Assembly: GCF_029227915.1 (NCBI RefSeq) | Contig: NC_079888.1 | Coordinates: 8,351,001-8,415,000, forward strand | DNA: 64,000 bases | Origin: Hydractinia symbiolongicarpus | Lineage: Eukaryota; Cnidaria; Hydrozoa; Anthoathecata; Hydractiniidae | Direction of reading: 5' to 3' | Part shown: positions 1-11,000 of the stretch, piece by piece | How the letters are laid out: the number at the start of each line of letters is the position of its first letter | How positions within the stretch are numbered: the stretch's first letter is position 1 | Program-made: the position numbers and the translations under genes | The notes under the pieces: generated by a model | Seen by the model: only the letters and a program-made list of their open reading frames with translations | The model's database searches: none | Told to the model about the DNA's origin: nothing

Positions 1-1
1 A

Positions 2-127
2 ATGTGGGCAAGACTAGGATACTTGGTTCATCGAGCAAAGCTTAGGAACCTACTACGAAAGGTTGTGAATGGTTGTGCAGAATGTGTTCCAATGAGTTGG
101 TGCAAATTCAACACTATACTAGAGCTG
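2..127 (+). pseudogene. Possible integrase zinc-binding relic
   Basis: The first ~125 bases read open from the window edge. The translation contains LRNLLRKVVNGCAEC, which loosely recalls the C-x2-C end of the zinc-binding segment before a retroelement integrase core (BEL/Pao style), followed by a stop. No catalytic residues are visible and the piece is cut by the window edge. This is weak similarity from memory and could be chance. Confidence 0.18.
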
Positions 128-1060
128 TGACCTCTGGGTGCATGAAAGATGTTTAAAAGTTAAAGGAAAATTTAAGAAATTGCAAAGGTGACATAATAGT
201 TTGAAATTCTTTGACGTACACATTGGTAAACACACGTTCAAAGCTATGTCGACTTTTCGATACCTTGGTGGTACAAGTAGAGAATCAGGTGGTTGTGTAG
301 GTGCAATTAGTGCATGCATCATTGCAGGTGATTTGGACAACTATTTCCAGTAAAAACCACCAATGTTACTACGTTAAAAAGACCTTGGTGTATGGCTGTG
401 TAACATGACATATATCAAGTAAATCGACCAGAATTTATGGTGTCCGACTCAAACAGCGTATCAAAACACAATGACTCCACTAAAAGCTTGGCATTATTAA
501 TGATGACATCAGCAAGAAAATATGCTAATTTATTCCGTTTATCTCATACTACAATTGAGGCAAGTTTTATGTTACAGCTTTAAGTCTGTCAAAAGTTATG
601 AACAGCAGGCACTTTATTTCCCCAAATACTGCCGTGGCCTAAAAAAACCCATGCCAAATATGATTAATTACTAAGATGGCGTAGAAAGGGCGTTCTTCAC
701 AACCTTGGAGTTTGTGGTGTTTTAGTATGTCAAAAGTAACATAGTGACGAGTGTTTCCTAAAAATTCAGCTTCTTAAACTAAAAGTTCAAGATTTAGCAC
801 TGCAAAATTTATGGCAATAAAACTGGAATAATAGTTGTATTTTAAAAGCAGTGTATACTTTAAAAATTCAGCATATACGCCGCGTATCGTATTCTTAGTT
901 TCATTATAAGAATTTCAAGATATCACTTGAGCCAAAAACACAAGCACACCATGTTATAAGAGAAGAATTTACTCAATTTTAGCTGAGTTAAAAAACGGAA
1001 TTCTTTACTAACAATACAGATACTGAAATTGTACAAGAACCTATCGCTATTTGTATTGCA
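128..1060. other. No gene seen
   Basis: AT-rich sequence with only short open stretches on either strand. None combines splice sites, a hydrophobic leader or recognisable residues. I see nothing to annotate here. Confidence 0.5.
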
Positions 1061-1462
1061 TCCGGTATACAGTAGCTGATTATATAAAACTAGTTAAAAA
1101 ACCACATGTGAATAAAGTGGACTCTCTTCATCTCGATTACTCATCATCTCGATCAAAAATCCTGGTCCCTTGAAACTGTTTCTTTTTTTTATCTGGAACT
1201 GTTTTGTGTCTAAGAGTTTATAGTTTATCTACACAGCAAATATAACGAAACGTTTAAGAAATCCGGTATACAGTAGCTGATTATATAAAACTAGTTAAAA
1301 AACCACATGTGAATAAAGTGGACTCTCTTCATCTCGATTACTCATCATCTCGATCAAAAATCCTGGTCCCTTGAAACTGTTTCTTTTTTTTATCTGGAAC
1401 TGTTTTGTGTCTAAGAGTTTATAGTTTATCTACACAGCAAATATAACGAAACGTTTAAGAAA
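1061..1462. repeat. Tandem duplication, 2 x 201 bp
   Basis: Two head-to-tail copies of a 201-bp unit (1061-1261 and 1262-1462) appear identical by eye. Each includes a T-run near its middle. The identity suggests a very recent duplication, or an assembly duplication. No coding potential is seen in the unit. Confidence 0.9.
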
Positions 1463-1758
1463 TGAAAATTCGAATGCACTCAAAACATTCGAAATATGAA
1501 ACTTGGATATAAACATTTATTTGTTTTCAAAAAACTTTAAAAAAACAATGATTTTTTAAACGTTCGAATCTGCTTCATTGACATTCTTTTTTTTAAATCT
1601 AGTAAAGAAACATGCCATACGCTAAGCCAATTAAATGTTTTATTTTTTTTTCATTTCCCTAAGCAGAGTAATTACAAATTACAGACTGATTGCAATGTAA
1701 TGAACTGCTATTTTTCTTAGAAGTTAACAAAATCAGTCCTTTAATTATAAGTTTGATC

Positions 1759-1911
1759 ACTATCCGTATAACTGAAAAATTCTGGTTCATTTAATATATT
1801 GATGATTATTGTTTTTGCTTGACATTTCAGTTTGACTATCCGTATAACTGAAAAATTCTGGTTCATTTAATATATTGATGTATTATTGTTTTTGCTTGAC
1901 ATTTCAGTTTG
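1759..1911. repeat. Tandem duplication, 76/77 bp
   Basis: Two adjacent copies (1759-1834 and 1835-1911) differ by one inserted T in the second copy. The unit begins ACTATCCGTATAACTG and ends CATTTCAGTTTG. It is non-coding. Confidence 0.88.
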
Positions 1912-2131
1912 AAGTTGCTAGCTATAACAGGGTTATTTAATGGAAAGTCAAGGAAAAGTATATCTGACGAAAAAAATGTACCAGAAAATATGGAACAGAA
2001 TATATTTACACCCTAAGAAAAGCCAGGAAAAAGATTATACGAATAAATCAAGTTTTGTTGTATATTTATTGTCAACTCGTCATTTCAGTTTTCTAAAAAA
2101 ACTTCTCCAGAGTGTTTCAAGCATTATCTAT

Positions 2132-2362
2132 GACTATATTCACACATTGCGGACAGATGTCGTTCCGAAATTATTTTTGCTGCGGGTAGGCCTCGCGTTC
2201 ACACGGTTTCGAAACTATCCGATATGCAAAACGGGAAGATTCCGTTCCGCTATAAATAGTGAAATGATTCCGCTCCTCTGTTTTTCGTAAAACATGTTCA
2301 CATGTCATTCCGGAACAAAACGATTCTGAAATGAAACCTATCCGCAATGTGTGAACATAGTC
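2132..2362. mobile_element. MITE with 22-bp terminal inverted repeats
   Basis: The left end 2132-2153 and the right end 2341-2362 are inverted complements over 22 bp with one mismatch (core TTCACACATTGCGGA). TAT flanks both sides, fitting a 3-bp target duplication. The 231-bp element has no transposase and is probably non-autonomous; the superfamily is not determined. An open stretch on the plus strand at 1940-2290 runs into it and is not a gene. Confidence 0.6.
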
Positions 2363-2957
2363 TATGTGATTTTAAAGTGTGCACAAATATTCGACAACTT
2401 TGTCCACAGGAATTTAGAAAAACGCTAATTAGTATGAAGAAAAATAACCGCCCTCTTACTTGCGCCCTCTTACTTTTTTTTTATTTTGACTTGTTTTTCA
2501 TCCGCCATGGGGAAGACTATATTTTCGTATTTACTTGTTTGGTTGGGCTAATTTAATTAAACTTTTAAACACGTTTTTTGTTTGAAAGTTACATAAATTT
2601 TTGTCTCAGGACTGCTTTTTTGCTCTTCTTTTTCTTTAGCTTATTTACCCACTTCATCCTGAGCTGTTGCTGACAAATGGTTTTATTTTTAAAATGGTTT
2701 TGGAAGCTTAAGAAACAAAATATTAGTTCCGCAGGATTTGCATGCTATGCTTTTGCTCAAACACATAAAAAATATTTTGATTACATAAAAAATTGACAAA
2801 CGTTCTGTTTATAAAGAAATCAATACAGCCTCTTTGAGATTCTTGTTGAAACATCCGATTAAAGTCTAATCTGAATTTAACACACAAATTTAACGCTGCT
2901 CCATAAAAATGCAAGTAATAGAATATCAGGTTTTTTCATAAAATTATTTGTGTCTAC
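2363..2957. other. No gene seen
   Basis: Low-complexity T-rich sequence lies downstream of the stop codon at 2958. It may hold the 3' UTR of the minus-strand gene ending there. No clear polyadenylation signal was singled out. Confidence 0.4.
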
Positions 2958-3458
2958 TCATAAAACAACTTCATATTCATAATTATCCAAATCATTATTT
3001 TGCATACTTGCATCTTCTCCCAGTGAAACTTCGTATGCTGTGTTAAGTCTTGCTCGTGTAATGGAGTTTTGCAAACTTGCATTTTTCTCCACTGGAACCT
3101 CGTATGCTGTGTTAAATCCCGCTTCTGTTGAGTAGTCATGCAGACTTGTATCTTGCTCTGGTCTTGCTTGTGTAAGGGAATTCTGCATATCCGAATCATC
3201 CTCGGGTGGAACTTCATATGTAGTGTTAAGATTTCCTTGTGTAGGGGAATTTTGCGTATCTAAATCTTCCTCTAGTGGAATCTCATTAGCATTAAGTCTT
3301 GCTTCTGTTAAGGAGCTCCTCTGCAAATTTGCATCTTCTTCCAATGGAACTTCATAAGCAGTGCTATGTCCTTCTTGTGTAGAGGGTACTACATATGGAG
3401 CGTCTCTTGTATACTGACGATCCAAAGACTCGTACAAATGATATGATAAATTTTCGTC
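2958..3458 (-). CDS. Last coding exon: tail with repeated YEVP tyrosine motifs
   Basis: A 501-bp terminal exon opens after a consensus acceptor (pyrimidine tract then TTTTTTAG at 3459) in phase 0 and ends at TGA 2958-2960. It gives 166 residues. The sequence is hydrophilic, acidic and repetitive: a unit of about 23-24 residues, roughly NTAYEVPLEEDASLQNSLT, recurs about five times. I count Y-E-V-P/S four times, one YVVP, one copy with the tyrosine lost (NANEIP), and a C-terminal YEYEVVL. There is no membrane segment or catalytic domain in this exon. YxxP motifs are known docking sites for Crk-type SH2 domains once phosphorylated, so a receptor or adaptor tail is a reasonable inference. Upstream exons were not found; a GTT microsatellite lies in the adjoining intron and the retrotransposon at 7762 lies further out. 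The acceptor, open frame and repeat pattern support a real exon; the product is unknown. Confidence 0.6.
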   Translation of the reverse strand, partial: DENLSYHLYESLDRQYTRDAPYVVPSTQEGHSTAYEVPLEEDANLQRSSLTEARLNANEIPLEEDLDTQNSPTQGNLNTTYEVPPEDDSDMQNSLTQARPEQDTSLHDYSTEAGFNTAYEVPVEKNASLQNSITRARLNTAYEVSLGEDASMQNNDLDNYEYEVVL

Positions 3459-3542
3459 CTAAAAAAGTTAAGTTTTTATTTTTTTTAAATTCAAATTTAG
3501 CATTCCCTATTTTATAGGAGATTATCTTATTACCTGGACTTT

Positions 3543-3561
3543 TTGTTGTTGCTGTTGTTGC

Positions 3562-3602
<41 letters not shown>

Positions 3603-3612
3603 TTGTTGTTAT
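3543..3612. repeat. (GTT)n microsatellite
   Basis: About 70 bp of nearly uninterrupted GTT triplets with a few GCT interruptions, in the presumed intron upstream of the YEVP exon. Confidence 0.95.
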
Positions 3613-3682
3613 CCTTTTTGCTTTTACATACTTTTATTTTTCTTTCTTAGCAAACTCCGATAAGATGCCTGACCTGTTGAGG

Positions 3683-3728
3683 TTAGGTATCTGCCAAATA
3701 CACAGACGTGTATTTGGCAGATACCTAA
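3683..3728. repeat. Perfect 21-bp inverted repeat with 4-nt loop
   Basis: Arm 3683-3703 and arm 3708-3728 are perfectly complementary over 21 bp and separated by AGAC. Either strand would form a strong hairpin. The loop is too short for a typical pre-miRNA, so a transposon foldback or cruciform footprint is more likely. Confidence 0.9.
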
Positions 3729-5217
3729 AAAACGTGATGGTGATCAATAGATGTGGCTTAAAGTCCATATTTTTTACTTCTACTTTTCACATGTTAAATT
3801 ATTTGGGAATTTGTAATGAATTTATGCATCCATCGGCCTAAACCATCAAAATATATCACAGCAGTTCAGAAATGAGAATGTTGGTTTGCACCCGTCGTCT
3901 TTACATATTGACAAAAATCAGATGTCAATATGATGTTACTCTGGTTATGCACGGAGCTGTCACTGCTTATAATCCTTTTATCATTCTACTTTGAGGAATC
4001 ACTGCCGTCGATGCAAATAAATTTAAACGGGTTTCTTAAACCAAAGAAAGTTTTTGCTCGCAGACGCGAAAATACGGTTATTAATAAAGGAGGTTGAAAT
4101 TTGAATTCTTAAATTTAAGGAAAATGTAATATACATATTGTACAGTAGAATCTAATTTATTTCGCCGCATAGTTAAAATCACCAAAACAGCGTGAAAAAC
4201 AAACGCTCAATTGGTAAGCTATTTTTAAATGAATCAATTAACAATTATGATTGAGGTTAGAATATAGCTGTTCATTGCACAGTGTTTCAATTTTTCGTTT
4301 AATCGATAGTTATCACTTCAACGTCAAAGTCCAAATACTCTTCTAAAATTGGTAACCAAAGAAACTTTTTGGCATAATAACCAGCTCTATTTTAGTAAAT
4401 TTTCATTTGCAATTACTCAAAGTCGTGATAACCATGGAGGCAGCCATTCAACGTTTATTTTTTTCGACATTTCTTTCTTGAGTACTGGCAAATTACCTTA
4501 ACATAACTAGTGCATTGGGTGAGTTTTAATAATAGTACGACTGGTTCTCCACAAAACTTAGAAAAGCTAAATCATGGCATTTAAAACCTAGGCGTTGTTA
4601 GTTTTACCGTTCGCATCATTTTTTATGACCAAGCACTATTTAATTTGCACGTCATTGTCACAGCCAAACTTGTTTGAAATTTGTTTTTTCACTTCGCTTA
4701 GTTTACCTAAATAAATTGTGTTGGCTTTCGCGAGCAAGTTTCTAATCAGGTTTTTGAATGGAAACGACAGTTACACGATTTAAATTCCTTTGTTAACTTC
4801 TCAACATCCCATGAGCGCCTTAAATTCAGAAAAATTTATTTTCACCACAAAATTTGATCTTTCATTGTGTCTGCATCCAATGTAATTTAAATATTATGTT
4901 TCAAGCTAATCTCCCACACCCCTTGTCCCCCTCCCAATCCATTCCTTTTAACGTAACGTTGTAATTGAAATTTTATCCGAAGCCATGCAATACTTCTGAT
5001 AGCTAAATCATTTTAAGCAGTTATACTTCCTCTTGTCTTTAGTATATTCAAATATATTTAGAAATGATCAAACTCATCAAAGTTGCTTACTGGATAATTG
5101 GAAATGAAACATGCCTACACATTTGCAACACCTTAATTGCGTTTATAAGATTAATTAAAACCAGGTTACGAACACTGTAAATTGGGGTGCAGTCAAGCGA
5201 AAACGAAAGAAGAAAGG
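3729..5217. other. No gene seen
   Basis: AT-rich sequence with no open stretch that pairs with splice sites or recognisable residues. Missing upstream exons of the YEVP gene may lie here but could not be identified. Confidence 0.4.
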
Positions 5218-5649
5218 ATGAAGCTTATTGTTTTCTTGGCTTTTTGCATCGCGGCAACTGGTTCACGTCGACTTAGACTTAATGTTGTCCCCTGGACAAG
5301 ATTTCAACTGTCAGTGTCCCCCTAGTAAGTAGTCCACTTGTTTTGCTGAATTTCTACAAATAAATATCTTTTTATCTATCCAATTAATACGCAAATACAT
5401 TTCTTCAGAAGACCGAGTGCTCTCTTAAGCACTGATGATTACGTGAAGAATGACTGGCTATGGAATTTAGCTTGTAAGAATACCTTCACAACTGCCCCAC
5501 CAGATCAACTAGAGCAATTGTCAGATTACATCAACAATGCCATGAAGATTTTTATTTCTATTGTGGACCAAATAAAATCATTATCGGAATTGCCACTCAT
5601 TATGAAAGTATTTTTCAGGACAGACAATATATGCACAGCAGCTATATGA
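5218..5649 (+). CDS. Possible small secreted protein, two exons
   Basis: Exon 1 (5218-5324) starts at ATG and encodes a convincing signal peptide (MKLIVFLAFCIAATG), then a basic patch, ending at a GTAAGT donor in phase 2. Without splicing, an in-frame TAG follows at once. The nearest acceptor, CAG at 5406-5408, would create TAA across the junction. A second acceptor, CTCTCTTAAG ending at 5429, completes a tyrosine codon and opens a frame to the stop at 5647-5649 (exon 2, 5430-5649). The result is about 108 residues with W and C in WLWNLACKN and a C near the end. No family was recognised. A further intron inside exon 2 is possible, since GTAAGA occurs at 5473. The leader is the strongest evidence; the model is tentative. 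Confidence 0.35.
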
Positions 5650-7761
5650 GATGATAAGATGAGAGAAATGAGAATGATCGACTGTTATTTCACACTTTTT
5701 TTTCTCTAGGCTTGGAGTTGATTTTCAAATGACCATTCCTTGGTTGGACTTGAAGCAAATTTTGTTATTAAATAATTTTAATTTATCTCTTTCCAGGGAC
5801 AGAAAGTTCAGAGCATTTATTTGCTACCAATGGCAGCTGAAAACCCGACTTGGTGAAAAAACAATATTTGTCTATCTGGTTTTTATTTGTTTGTCAATGT
5901 ATAATATAGAAGTGATGTTGGAAGAAATGTATAAAAGTCAATAGAAGTATATTCTTGCCAATTTCTTATACATCGCCCCTCGAGAATCCGTTTTTCTCTT
6001 CCTGATGATGTTTTTATTGATAGCTATTGTAAAATAATTGATTTCAAGTTTGTTTGTTCGGTTATTATTTTTTTTTTCTTCTGCAATCTTTTTTTGCTTA
6101 AAAAGGCAATGTATACCATTTTTCCCGCGTAAAAAAGCAGTATTTTATTCTGGCATTAGCATTCTGCCACTACTAGCAACTTTTCTGTTAGTCAGTTCCG
6201 CATGGTAAAAATGCGAAAAAGCTTCTGTTCTGTTGTAACGCGGTAACTACAATTCCAGACGGAATGTGTTACAAAAGAGAGTAGAATGTCGAAGTTCGTC
6301 CAATGAGCAATTATAAGTATTGTTTTCATAAAAAACATGAACTTTTCATTGATCTTGTTATTTGGTTAGTTTCGTTATCTCAACACGCACTTTTTTGCTG
6401 ACGTCAGCATGCTTTGCTTTTCTGATTTTTTGAACATTAACGGCTGTAGCGTTGATTCTTCCGTAATGCAGAAGCATTTTTAATGCTGTTTACTTGGTCT
6501 ACACATCTGGGAAAGCAGAATTTTGCAGCTAGCATTAGCAAGGTGCTTCTGTTTAAGCCATTTCGTGGAAAAGTCAAAATTCGACCTTTTGCAATAATAT
6601 TATGTCCGAAATAGTAAGCCAGAAATAATTCAAAGCGGGAATATATTGGCTTATTTAGGAGCAAAAAGCTTCGCGAGGTCAAAAATCGAAAACCTTCGGG
6701 AATTGTAAATTTGTGACGAATTTCACTATGTATATAGATTATTTGACAATAAAAAATTAAAGCAAATTCGATAGGCACTAGACTTAATATTCGTAAATAT
6801 CGCTGAGTTTTCCACATAAACCACATAAATGATATCATGACGGGTCATGTCTTTCAATCTTCACGGAACCATTATGTGTGTTCTCCAAACATAATTAATC
6901 AACTTTGATTCGTGTTAGAATTTTCAAATATCAAAATGGGAGCTATGAGTGTGGCAATTTTAAATGTCATCATGACATTATATATTCTCACTTTATTGCA
7001 TCAGACATTCTTCTCCACTGGTAAATCGTTTTTTTGTGTTGTTGTAGCTAAATTCGATCGTTACTTTCAAATTTTGAACAGACGTATAGACATGATTTAG
7101 GTGATAAAAATTGGAGTACTACCTTTCTTTAGTATTCCAATCTGCAATTTTTGTATCTCCTTTATACTGATTTTAATGCAGTCATGCTGCAAAGCAAAGT
7201 ATGAGTGTATGAAATGTTTCCTTCATTATTTCTTACTTTAGATAAGTGGCTAAACGCACGATGTCGAAAACAAAATGTAAGGTAGCTTTTCAATTAAGGA
7301 AGATGTGATCACGAAAAGGCAGATAATCAAGGCCCAAATGTAGAAAATGGCAGCCTGTAGACTCTGGATGAAACAGCTAATAAACAAAGCATTATAAAAA
7401 AAAGTTCAATGACATTTATTTTTTCGCAACCTATTTAAAACCCACAAATATATGGCCCTTGCTTGCTTTTTAGCATTTCTTATTAATTTATTTGTAGTTT
7501 TGTTACAGTAAAAATATATGTTTATACTATATATATGCAGACAGTCATTCGCGTCTACAAAGTTTCTATTCGTCATTTGGCATACTCAAAAAACTAAAAA
7601 CACGCCGTTTTCATTCGGCAACTTTTTTCAACTTTACAGTGGCTCAGGCGCTGAAGGCTTTAAAATGTCTCAATTTATAAGTTATTACAGTAATTTAACC
7701 TGCCTGTACAAAGCTGAATTTATATTGTTTGAAAAAAATGCGTCCTTAAAAGAAAATCATC
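5650..7761. other. No gene recognised
   Basis: Several open stretches occur on both strands (for example about 130 codons on the minus strand at 6437-6838). None shows family motifs or convincing exon borders. AT-rich DNA gives hydrophobic open frames by chance, so these were not called. Confidence 0.4.
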
Positions 7762-7901
7762 TGTTATAGCGAATACACACTTTAATGGAGTACCGCTATA
7801 CGATGGAGAGCATGTCGAAAACAAGTACGAAAGAAGAACTGTAAATATTATTATTTTTGAGAATAGATTATGTTGAACACACGTGTCCTCAGTTTTTAAC
7901 A
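7762..7901 (+). repeat. 5' LTR, 140 bp
   Basis: Begins TGTTATAGCG and ends TTTTTAACA. It is identical by eye to 12475-12614. This is short for a gypsy LTR. It should carry the element's promoter, but no clear TATA box was distinguished. Confidence 0.95.
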
Positions 7902-7912
7902 TTGGCGACGAG
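7902..7912 (+). promoter_or_regulatory. Probable primer binding site
   Basis: TTGGCGACGAG directly follows the 5' LTR, where the tRNA primer for minus-strand synthesis pairs. Which tRNA is used was not determined. Confidence 0.5.
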
Positions 7913-8009
7913 AAATTATATTTTTAACGAAAGATCCTAAACAACAACAGAAATTTACTTCATTATCAGAAGAAATTAATCTTGGTGTAATTCGTGTGTA
8001 TTACAAACT

Positions 8010-11000
8010 ATGGCTATTTCAACTTTAAACCTTCCAACTTTTCCAAAGTTTGATACGGATGATTTTACTACAATCTCAACTCGATGGGAAAAATATAAGA
8101 AACGTTTTTTAAACTTGTGCGTCGCTCTGAACGTTGAAGAAGACAAGCAGAAATTAGCCTTATTGCTTAATTACATTGGTGAAGAGGCGTATGACATATA
8201 CGACAATCTTTTAGTACCAGGTACAGATGAAACGTTTGCAAACGCCATTACAATATTTGATGGATATTTTTCACCTAAGAAAAACATCGATTATGAAGTG
8301 TATGCATTTAGAAAACTAAAACAACACCCCGACGAAAACATTCATCAGTTTTACATACGGTTGAAACAGCAGGCGAATAAATATGACTTTGGAACAAATT
8401 TGGACAAAGAGCTTAAACAACAAATTGTGTTATCTACTCATAACAGCAAAATTCGTAAACACGCATTTAAGAATACAGCAATTAGTTTAGCAGACTTATT
8501 GATTTATGGAAAACATTTGGAGGATGCAGATCAACAAGCCGATGATGTAGAGCGTTCGATGAATCCACAGGAAGAAATTAACCGACTTACAAAGAAACTG
8601 GAAACACTCAGAGGTAAGAACTTGTCGAGCAGAGGGAATAGCAGTAGCCGAAAAGATAACTATAAAACATGTTATAGATGTGGGAACGACTACCCACATT
8701 CTCAGGCATGTCCGGCCGAAGGGAAAGAATGTAATAAATGCCACAAGATCGGTCATTTTGCCCGTTGCTGCAAAAGTAGTGCTAGGGGTCCGATATCTCG
8801 AGGAAGGCGCTTCGTGAACAACAATACGGCTACTTCTGATTCCTCTGACTCTGGTGCCGAAAATGTGAACAGTTTAAATCTATTTATGTTATCTACCGCG
8901 GGGAATGCTAACAACAACAACAATAACTGTATTGCTAGTGTCCGTTCTAATTCAAATACACACTATGAGTCAAAAGTTTCGGTTTGCGTTGAGAATAGTG
9001 AGATCAAAGATTATGCGTCAGTAAATTCTATAGAAAGATTTTATACAAAAGTGAAGGTAGAAGGGGTCACACCCACACGATTCTTAAAAGATACCGGTTC
9101 TGCTTTGAATATTTTGAACACAAAAACATTTCACAAAGTGAACGAAAATTGTGGCGGGAAACTTCGCTTACAAAAGACAGCCACCAAGGTGATCACATAC
9201 GGCTCGAACGAACCCAAATTAAAAGTCCTCGGAAAAATTAACCTCGTTATCGAAAATAAGCACCGCCTTACAACAAAAGATTTTTATGTAATTAACACTG
9301 ACCACAAAAATCTTTTAAACGGCAAAACTGCCCTCGAATTAAAATTAATAATTATGCCGAAGGATGACGCGATTCCTCAAAAGAAACCAGATAAATCTAG
9401 AAACACAAACAATGCGGCATATAAGATTAATGTGGAAACAAAAAACAGCACGAGGGAGAGCAAAACAAAACATGCCCAAAAAGTTCAACCACCTACTAGA
9501 TTACGTGCGTTGATTGAAGTTTACAAAGAGAAGCTTTTTAGCAATAAGATCGGCAAATTTACGGATTATAAGGTCAAACTACATATCGACAAGAAAGTGA
9601 CACCGGTCACACAGGCGGAACGACGTATCCCATTTGCACTAAGACAGAAAGTGAAAGCAGAGATAGAAAAATTACAGCAACAAGATATTATAGAGGAAGT
9701 TAAGGGACAACCGACGCCGTGGGTCAACCCAATTGTTGTCGTACCCAAGGGCAATAACGGTATTCGCATATGTCTCGACATGAGATGCGCAAACAGAGCG
9801 ATAGTAAGAACACGTTATCCCACGCCTACTGTTGACGACCTACTTGTAAAACTTAAGGACAGCAAACACTTTACTAAACTAGACCTTAACGCAGCATTCC
9901 ACCAGTTAGAACTAGACGAGTCTTGCAGATATATAACAGCGTTCCGCACACAAGACAAAATTATGCAATACAAACGATTAATATTTGGTGCAAATAGTGC
10001 TTCAGAGGAACTACAACATACGATCCAATCAATACTTTCAGACATAAACGGTGCAGACAATATTGCCGATGACATACTAGTTTACGCAAAAACGACGGAA
10101 GAACATGACAGAATCTTGACACAAGTGTTTAAGACACTATCGGATAAGGGAATAACATTAAACCTACACAAATGCTTGTTTGACCAACATAACCTTGAGT
10201 ATTTCGGCTATGTGTTTTCAGCAGAGGGGATGAGACCAAGTCCGACAAAAATTAACGGTCTTTTAAACGTCAACCGACCTACAGACGTCAAATCATTAAG
10301 AAGCTTTTTGGGGATGATTAATTATTTGAAAAGATTCATTCCGAACTACAGTACCATTACTTATCCTCTCCGACGTTTAACGCGAAAAGATGTAAAATTT
10401 GAGTGGAATACAGAATGCCAAGAAGCGTTTGTAACTTTGACAACAACATTATCCGAAAAGTCGTGTCTGTCATACTTTGACGAAAACAAAGAAACACTCT
10501 TGTTCTGCGATGCAAGCCCAGTGGGAATTTCAGCGATCCTACTTCAAAAAAATTGTAAGAAAAATGACATAGATGTGATATCTTACTCTTCAAGATCACT
10601 TACGCAACCGGAAATGAATTACTCCCAGATAGAACGGGAATGTTTAGCAGCGACTTATGCATGTGAAAAAAACAATTTGTACCTTTACGGAAAGCACTTC
10701 ACACTTTTTAGCGACAACAAAGCATTAGTAAATATACTGAACAATCCCAAATCAACACCGCCCCCGCGAATTGAACGAATGATGTTGCGACTACAGAGGT
10801 ACAACTTTAAAACAGATTACGTCAGTTCTGCAGATAACATATGTGACTACCTAAGCCGAAATCCAACGTCTATTGGCACAGATACAAAATACATCGAAAA
10901 ACACGTTAATTTTCTCACGTCGTACGCAACACCAAACGCTTTAGACATTAATGATATAAAAACCGCCACACTAGCTGACCCAGCATTAAAACAATTGATA

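Noticed and set aside
1940-2290. 116-codon plus-strand open frame
   Set aside because: It runs across the boundary of a MITE at 2132, and its residues show no domain or leader.
3683-3728. Pre-miRNA
   Set aside because: A 4-nt loop and 21-bp arms are too short for a canonical precursor; recorded only as a hairpin.
6437-6838. 133-codon minus-strand open frame
   Set aside because: No recognisable motif and no matching splice sites; composition as expected for AT-rich non-coding DNA.
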